Assembly (NCBI GenBank): GCA_030054145.1
Contig: JASGCK010000008.1
Span: forward strand, 58,961 to 122,960
DNA length: 64,000 nt
From: Cytophagales bacterium
GTDB taxonomy: Bacteria; Pseudomonadota; Gammaproteobacteria; Burkholderiales; Burkholderiaceae_C
Reading direction: 5' to 3'
In this document: piece by piece, positions 60,803-64,000 of the stretch
How the letters are laid out: every line of letters begins with the position of its first letter
How positions within the stretch are numbered: the first letter of the stretch is position 1
Made by a program: the position numbers and the translations under genes
Notes under the pieces: model-generated
Databases searched by the model: none
Seen by the model: only the letters and a program-made list of their open reading frames with translations
What the model was told of the DNA's origin: nothing

Positions 60803-62791
60803 TTAACGCCAGCCGCGACCTGTGGGCGCAACGCTTGGACGCGGTGCGCGATCAGCACCTAGCGTTGGACGTGCGCCAGTATGTGCTGGGCGTGGTGCGC
60901 CAAAATCCTTGCGCGGCGTGTCGTGACGCGGTGCGGCGCTGAAGTCTTTGCGCGGCGCAGCAGGTGCTGCGAAATTGCCATCACCAAAGTTGCGACGCGG
61001 TGCATCAAAATTTGGGCGTGATGGGCGCTCTGCACGTTCCGCAAAACGATGCGCCTCTGGAATGCCACGTGGATCATGGCGTGGCTCGCGATTGGCAAAG
61101 CTATCGTCACGCGGTGCGCGGTCTGCGCGATCACCAAATGGGCGACCACGCGGTGCGCCACGATCTGCAAAGCCAGCACTTGCGCGCTCACCGAATCCGC
61201 CACGTGCTGGAGCGCGATCTGCGAAACCGCCGCGATCACCGAACGAGCGTGACTCGCCGCGACCTTGATAGCCGCCGCCACCATGACTGCGATCATTGAA
61301 TCCACTTGCGCCGCCGTAGCTGCGTCCTCGACTGCCAGGTGCTGGCTTGGGCGAGAACTTGCTGGGCACGCGGCGTGGCTCTAGGCCTTCCACCACAGAC
61401 GGCTCGACGCGGTTGTTGGTAAATTGCTCGATGCGTCTCCAGTTAAAGGCTTCCGAGTGATTGACCAAACTCACGGCAACGCCTGTGCGGCCAGCACGGC
61501 CCGTGCGGCCAATGCGGTGAACGTAGTCTTCCGATTGCTTGGGCAAATCAAAGTTGACCACGTGGCTGATATCAGGCACATCAAGTCCACGTGCCGCCAC
61601 ATCGGTGGCAACCAGCACTTGCATCTTGCCGCTGCGCAGCAAGCCCAGCGTGCGATTGCGCGCGCCTTGATTCATATCGCCGTGCAGTGCGCCAGCGGCA
61701 AAACCGTTGTCGGCCAATTGTTCGGCGAGTTGATCGGCATCGCGTTTTGTCGCGGTAAAAACAATCGCCTGCTTGACGGTTACGTCGCGCAGGATATGGT
61801 CTAGCAAGCGATGCTTGTGTCCCATGTCGTCGGTAAAGTGCATACGTTGTTCGATGGCGCTTTGGTCGAGTTTGGTGGCTTTAATCGAAATGCGCTCGGG
61901 GTCTTTCAGCATACGGCGTGCTAATGCGGACACGCGCTCGTCCAGCGTTGCCGAGAACATCACCGTTTGGCGACCTGCTGGCGTGCTGTGCAAGATTTGA
62001 TCGATGTCGTCTTGGAAGCCCATATCCAGCATACGGTCAGCTTCGTCAAACACCATCATGGCAAGCTTAGACAGATCAATACGTCCCGAGCCGATGTGGT
62101 CAAGCAAACGACCTGGTGTTGCCACCAAAATGTCGGGCATACGCGCCAACATTTCTAACTGTTTGGGATAGGGCATTCCGCCCAAAATGCTAGTCACTTC
62201 GATGTGGCGCAGGTATTTGCCGAAGTCGGCAGTAGCGGCCGTCACTTGCTGAGCGAGCTCGCGTGTAGGAGTCAGCACTAACACAGAAGGCTGCGCAGGA
62301 CCACGCGCCCTCGCGCCGCGCCCTGTCTTCAGGCCGCCTTTGTCAGCGTAGCGATCACCGCCTCGGTGATTTTTGCCAGGACGACCACGACCTCTGCGCT
62401 CTTCGACCATTGCTGGACGAACCGCTTCTAGCGATTCATCCACTGGAAGCGAAGCAATCTTGTGCAGTGCTGGCAGCATAAACGCCGCCGTTTTGCCAGA
62501 ACCCGTTTGCGAAGACACGAGCAAATCGCGACCCGCCAAAAAAGCGGGAATGGATTTGGCTTGAACAGGCGTGGGTTCGGTAAAACCCAGATCAGTCAGT
62601 GCCCGCACAATGTCGGCATTTAAGCCAAGCGATGCGAACACATTGGTTTTGTTAATAAACGACAAAGCCGCATCGGCAGCGGGCTCAGCAGGAATTGCCT
62701 CGGGCGCAAGGCTGTCGCTATGCATAGGCTCAGCAGCAGAGACGATGGTGGTAACTTCTTCAAAAGAAGTTGTAGTTTGAATATCTGACAT
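60803..62791 (-). CDS. rhlE: DEAD-box RNA helicase, RhlE type
   Basis: This 662-residue helicase has Q motif FTEPTPVQAKSIP, Walker A SSQTGSGKTAAF, Ia PTRELAQQV, DEAD in VFDEADRMLD, FSATLDERV and HRIGRTGRAGRTG. An Arg/Gly/Lys-rich insert of about 60 residues lies between motifs I and Ia (ERRGRGRPGKNHRGG), and a long Arg/Gly/Phe-rich tail (about residues 455-660) should bind RNA. Such helicases act in ribosome assembly and cold adaptation. The long leader (62792-63038) with a hairpin fits cold-regulated expression (inference). Confidence 0.92.
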   Translation of the reverse strand: MSDIQTTTSFEEVTTIVSAAEPMHSDSLAPEAIPAEPAADAALSFINKTNVFASLGLNADIVRALTDLGFTEPTPVQAKSIPAFLAGRDLLVSSQTGSGKTAAFMLPALHKIASLPVDESLEAVRPAMVEERRGRGRPGKNHRGGDRYADKGGLKTGRGARARGPAQPSVLVLTPTRELAQQVTAATADFGKYLRHIEVTSILGGMPYPKQLEMLARMPDILVATPGRLLDHIGSGRIDLSKLAMMVFDEADRMLDMGFQDDIDQILHSTPAGRQTVMFSATLDERVSALARRMLKDPERISIKATKLDQSAIEQRMHFTDDMGHKHRLLDHILRDVTVKQAIVFTATKRDADQLAEQLADNGFAAGALHGDMNQGARNRTLGLLRSGKMQVLVATDVAARGLDVPDISHVVNFDLPKQSEDYVHRIGRTGRAGRTGVAVSLVNHSEAFNWRRIEQFTNNRVEPSVVEGLEPRRVPSKFSPKPAPGSRGRSYGGASGFNDRSHGGGGYQGRGESRSFGDRGGFADRAPARGGFGERASAGFADRGAPRGRPFGDRADRAPRDDSFANREPRHDPRGIPEAHRFAERAERPSRPNFDAPRRNFGDGNFAAPAAPRKDFSAAPRHDTPRKDFGAPRPAHTGARPTLGADRAPRPSVAPTGRGWR

Positions 62792-62893
62792 TAAAAAAGC
62801 TCACTAAAAATGTAGGAGCCACGCGCAAAACGAAAACACATCACTGCTGCAAAAGAGCGATGTTTTAAAAGTGCGAACTAGGCGCCGACGTTG

Positions 62894-62925
62894 GGCTAAA
62901 TCTAAATCCTCGAATAGATTTAGCC
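62894..62925 (-). promoter_or_regulatory. Hairpin in the long leader of the helicase gene
   Basis: GGCTAAATCTA (62894-62904) and TAGATTTAGCC (62915-62925) form a perfect 11-bp stem with a 10-nt loop, about 100 nt upstream of the helicase start. No T-run follows, so a translational or stability role is more likely than termination. Confidence 0.6.
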
Positions 62926-63038
62926 TTAAACAGCAACGACGCCTTAAAGAGACAGGACTCGAATAAATTCAAACCCAGATAAGAGAAGGAGACGCTGCAA
63001 CAATATCGTTAAAAGTTAAACGACTCGCGCATTATAGC

Positions 63039-64000
63039 TTAACGAGTTTTTGCGGACTGCGAATCAGGATCCTTTTTATCCTCTGACTCAGCTTCTGTGG
63101 CGGGTGGAGTCGTTGACTCCGTGAAATCTAATTGCAATTGTGATCCCTCTGGCATCTTAGCCCATCCCGTCACAATCAAATCCAATGATTTTTGAGCAGC
63201 TGGCTGTCCGCTACCGCTCATGGTTGAGCAAGTGCCACTGCCGAATGTCTCTGGAGTGGGTGACGCTAATCTAGGGAAAACAACCGCAGCAACTTGACTA
63301 ATCGTAACGTTATCACCACCGCTAGCAGTCACAGCCAAAAACAACGAACGTACCAAACCACCAAGAGGTGTCGGAGGGATATCTGTTGGCGCAGGACCCA
63401 CTCCCTTTAAAGAGCCATTACCAGTCAGACAGCCAACGACTTTAACCGTGCCGTTATCACTACTGATCACGCCAGAGCCGCTGTTGTTGATGTTGTTACC
63501 CGTGACTGCCACGCTGTTGTCGCCTGTCACGTTGCCCGTATTGGTGACGTTACCTGTGACATTGACTGTCACATTCCCACCTGTGATGTTGCCCGAGTTC
63601 GTGAGGTTTCCTCCCGTGACGTTAACCGCTTGCCCCGTGATATTGCCGCTATTGGTCACGTTGCCGCCCGTGACTGAGGCGCTTCCGTTGCTGCCGCCTG
63701 TCACGTTGCCCGTGTTGGTGACGTTACCTGTGACATTGACTGTCACATTCCCGCCTGTGATATTGCCGCTATTGGTCACGTTGCCGCCCGTGACTGAGGC
63801 GCTTCCGTTGCTGCCGCCTGTCACGTTGCCCGTGTTGGTGACGTTACCTGTGACATTGACTGTCACATTCCCGCCTGTGATGTTGCCGCTGTTGCTCACG
63901 TTGTCGCCTGTGACTGAGGTACTTCCGTTGCTATCGCCTGTCACGTTGCCCATGTTCACCACATTACCCGTCGTGTTCACGCCAATGCTGCCACCCGCAA
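63039..64000 (-). CDS. Repeat-rich Gly/Asn/Thr protein, 5' end outside the window
   Basis: The frame is open to the last base, so the N-terminus is missing. About 320 residues are visible. The first 170 are GNVT/GNIT units of 40 residues (NVTNTGNVTGGSNGSASVTG type), a beta-strand repeat typical of surface or adhesin-like proteins. After VKVVGCLTGNGSLKGVGP the sequence becomes ordinary, with VRSLFLAVTASGGDNVTISQ, GSGTCSTMSGSG and a charged end (AESEDKKDPDSQSAKTR). No anchor is visible at the C-terminus. The function is not known. Confidence 0.7.
   Translation of the reverse strand, partial: AGGSIGVNTTGNVVNMGNVTGDSNGSTSVTGDNVSNSGNITGGNVTVNVTGNVTNTGNVTGGSNGSASVTGGNVTNSGNITGGNVTVNVTGNVTNTGNVTGGSNGSASVTGGNVTNSGNITGQAVNVTGGNLTNSGNITGGNVTVNVTGNVTNTGNVTGDNSVAVTGNNINNSGSGVISSDNGTVKVVGCLTGNGSLKGVGPAPTDIPPTPLGGLVRSLFLAVTASGGDNVTISQVAAVVFPRLASPTPETFGSGTCSTMSGSGQPAAQKSLDLIVTGWAKMPEGSQLQLDFTESTTPPATEAESEDKKDPDSQSAKTR
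63637..63980. repeat. 120-bp tandem repeats coding 40-residue units
   Basis: The unit starting GTGATATTGCCGCTATTGGT occurs at 63637 and 63757, and in variant form (GTGATGTTGCCGCTGTTGCT) at 63877: a 120-bp period. Units differ by single bases and keep the frame. Confidence 0.9.

Noticed and set aside
60859..61305. Long open frames opposite and alongside the helicase tail
   Set aside because: They follow from the biased Arg/Gly-rich coding repeat and show no ribosome site or family motif.
63597..63980. Regular repeats that could suggest a CRISPR array
   Set aside because: Units are 120 bp, contiguous, keep an open frame and have no unique spacers; they are coding repeats.

Overview
The window looks like chromosome of a betaproteobacterium, most probably Burkholderiales. 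It is a Gram-negative set of moderate GC content: a Porin_4-type porin, BamC, a TonB receptor, PntB, MsrQ, and RuvAB, PhoH/YbeY, DapA and PriA of betaproteobacterial type. No 16S gene is present, so a finer placement is not possible from the sequence. Most of the 64 kb is housekeeping DNA, broken by two defence or mobile regions and peppered with small palindromic repeats.

Layout. 0-11.6 kb: 3' end of pntB, a yefM-yoeB toxin-antitoxin pair with a visible operator, rfaE2 and a diiron protein, a PAP2 phosphatase, a GT39 transferase, a histidine phosphatase, ruvB and ruvA with a decayed DUF1016 nuclease between them, a PhoH-like ATPase, msrQ, pgk and a porin. 11.8-18.8 kb: an accessory island built on a broken tRNA-Ile2(CAU) gene. 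The 5' half of that tRNA lies at 18742-18780 and three copies of its 3' half lie at 11.83, 13.39 and 14.37 kb. Between these copies sit three small toxin-antitoxin modules, a second tRNA-Ile2(CAU) gene interrupted in its anticodon loop by a group I intron, and a 1025-residue metallophosphoesterase/STAND-like protein. 18.8-52 kb: transporters, tsaD, two FkbM-type proteins, ybiB, cobA, bamC-dapA, priA, ybeY, an fbpABC-type transporter, tal-pgi, a NUDIX-MBL fusion with an Ldh2 dehydrogenase, a TonB receptor, an M16 peptidase and a UxaA-type dehydratase. 52-60 kb: toxin-antitoxin remnants and a duplicated, partly broken set of short-chain dehydrogenases. A block carrying uspA, an intact dehydrogenase and a DUF262 + HEPN + cytosine methyltransferase module sits inside one of the dehydrogenase copies. 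60-64 kb: a DMT transporter, an RhlE-type helicase with a long leader, and the 3' end of a repeat-rich Gly/Asn/Thr protein.

How parts work together. The UxaA-type dehydratase and the SDR enzymes at 50.5-56.7 kb look like a sugar-acid catabolic cluster. The ABC transporter at 36-39.7 kb forms one operon of binding protein, fused permease and ATPase. dapA-bamC and the ruvA/ruvB region are compact, overlapping transcription units.

Most unusual. (1) The tRNA-Ile2 locus: a native gene split exactly at the 7-nt anticodon loop by a roughly 4.3-kb element that carries its own intron-bearing tRNA-Ile2, next to toxin-antitoxin cassettes bounded by tRNA 3'-half repeats. (2) The DUF262-HEPN-methyltransferase module nested in a split dehydrogenase gene. 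(3) Small palindromic elements inserted in frame in several genes (priA, tsaD, tal, an Ldh2 gene, an FkbM-TPR gene), with tandem repeats of 18 or 24 bp that start at the edge of the palindrome.
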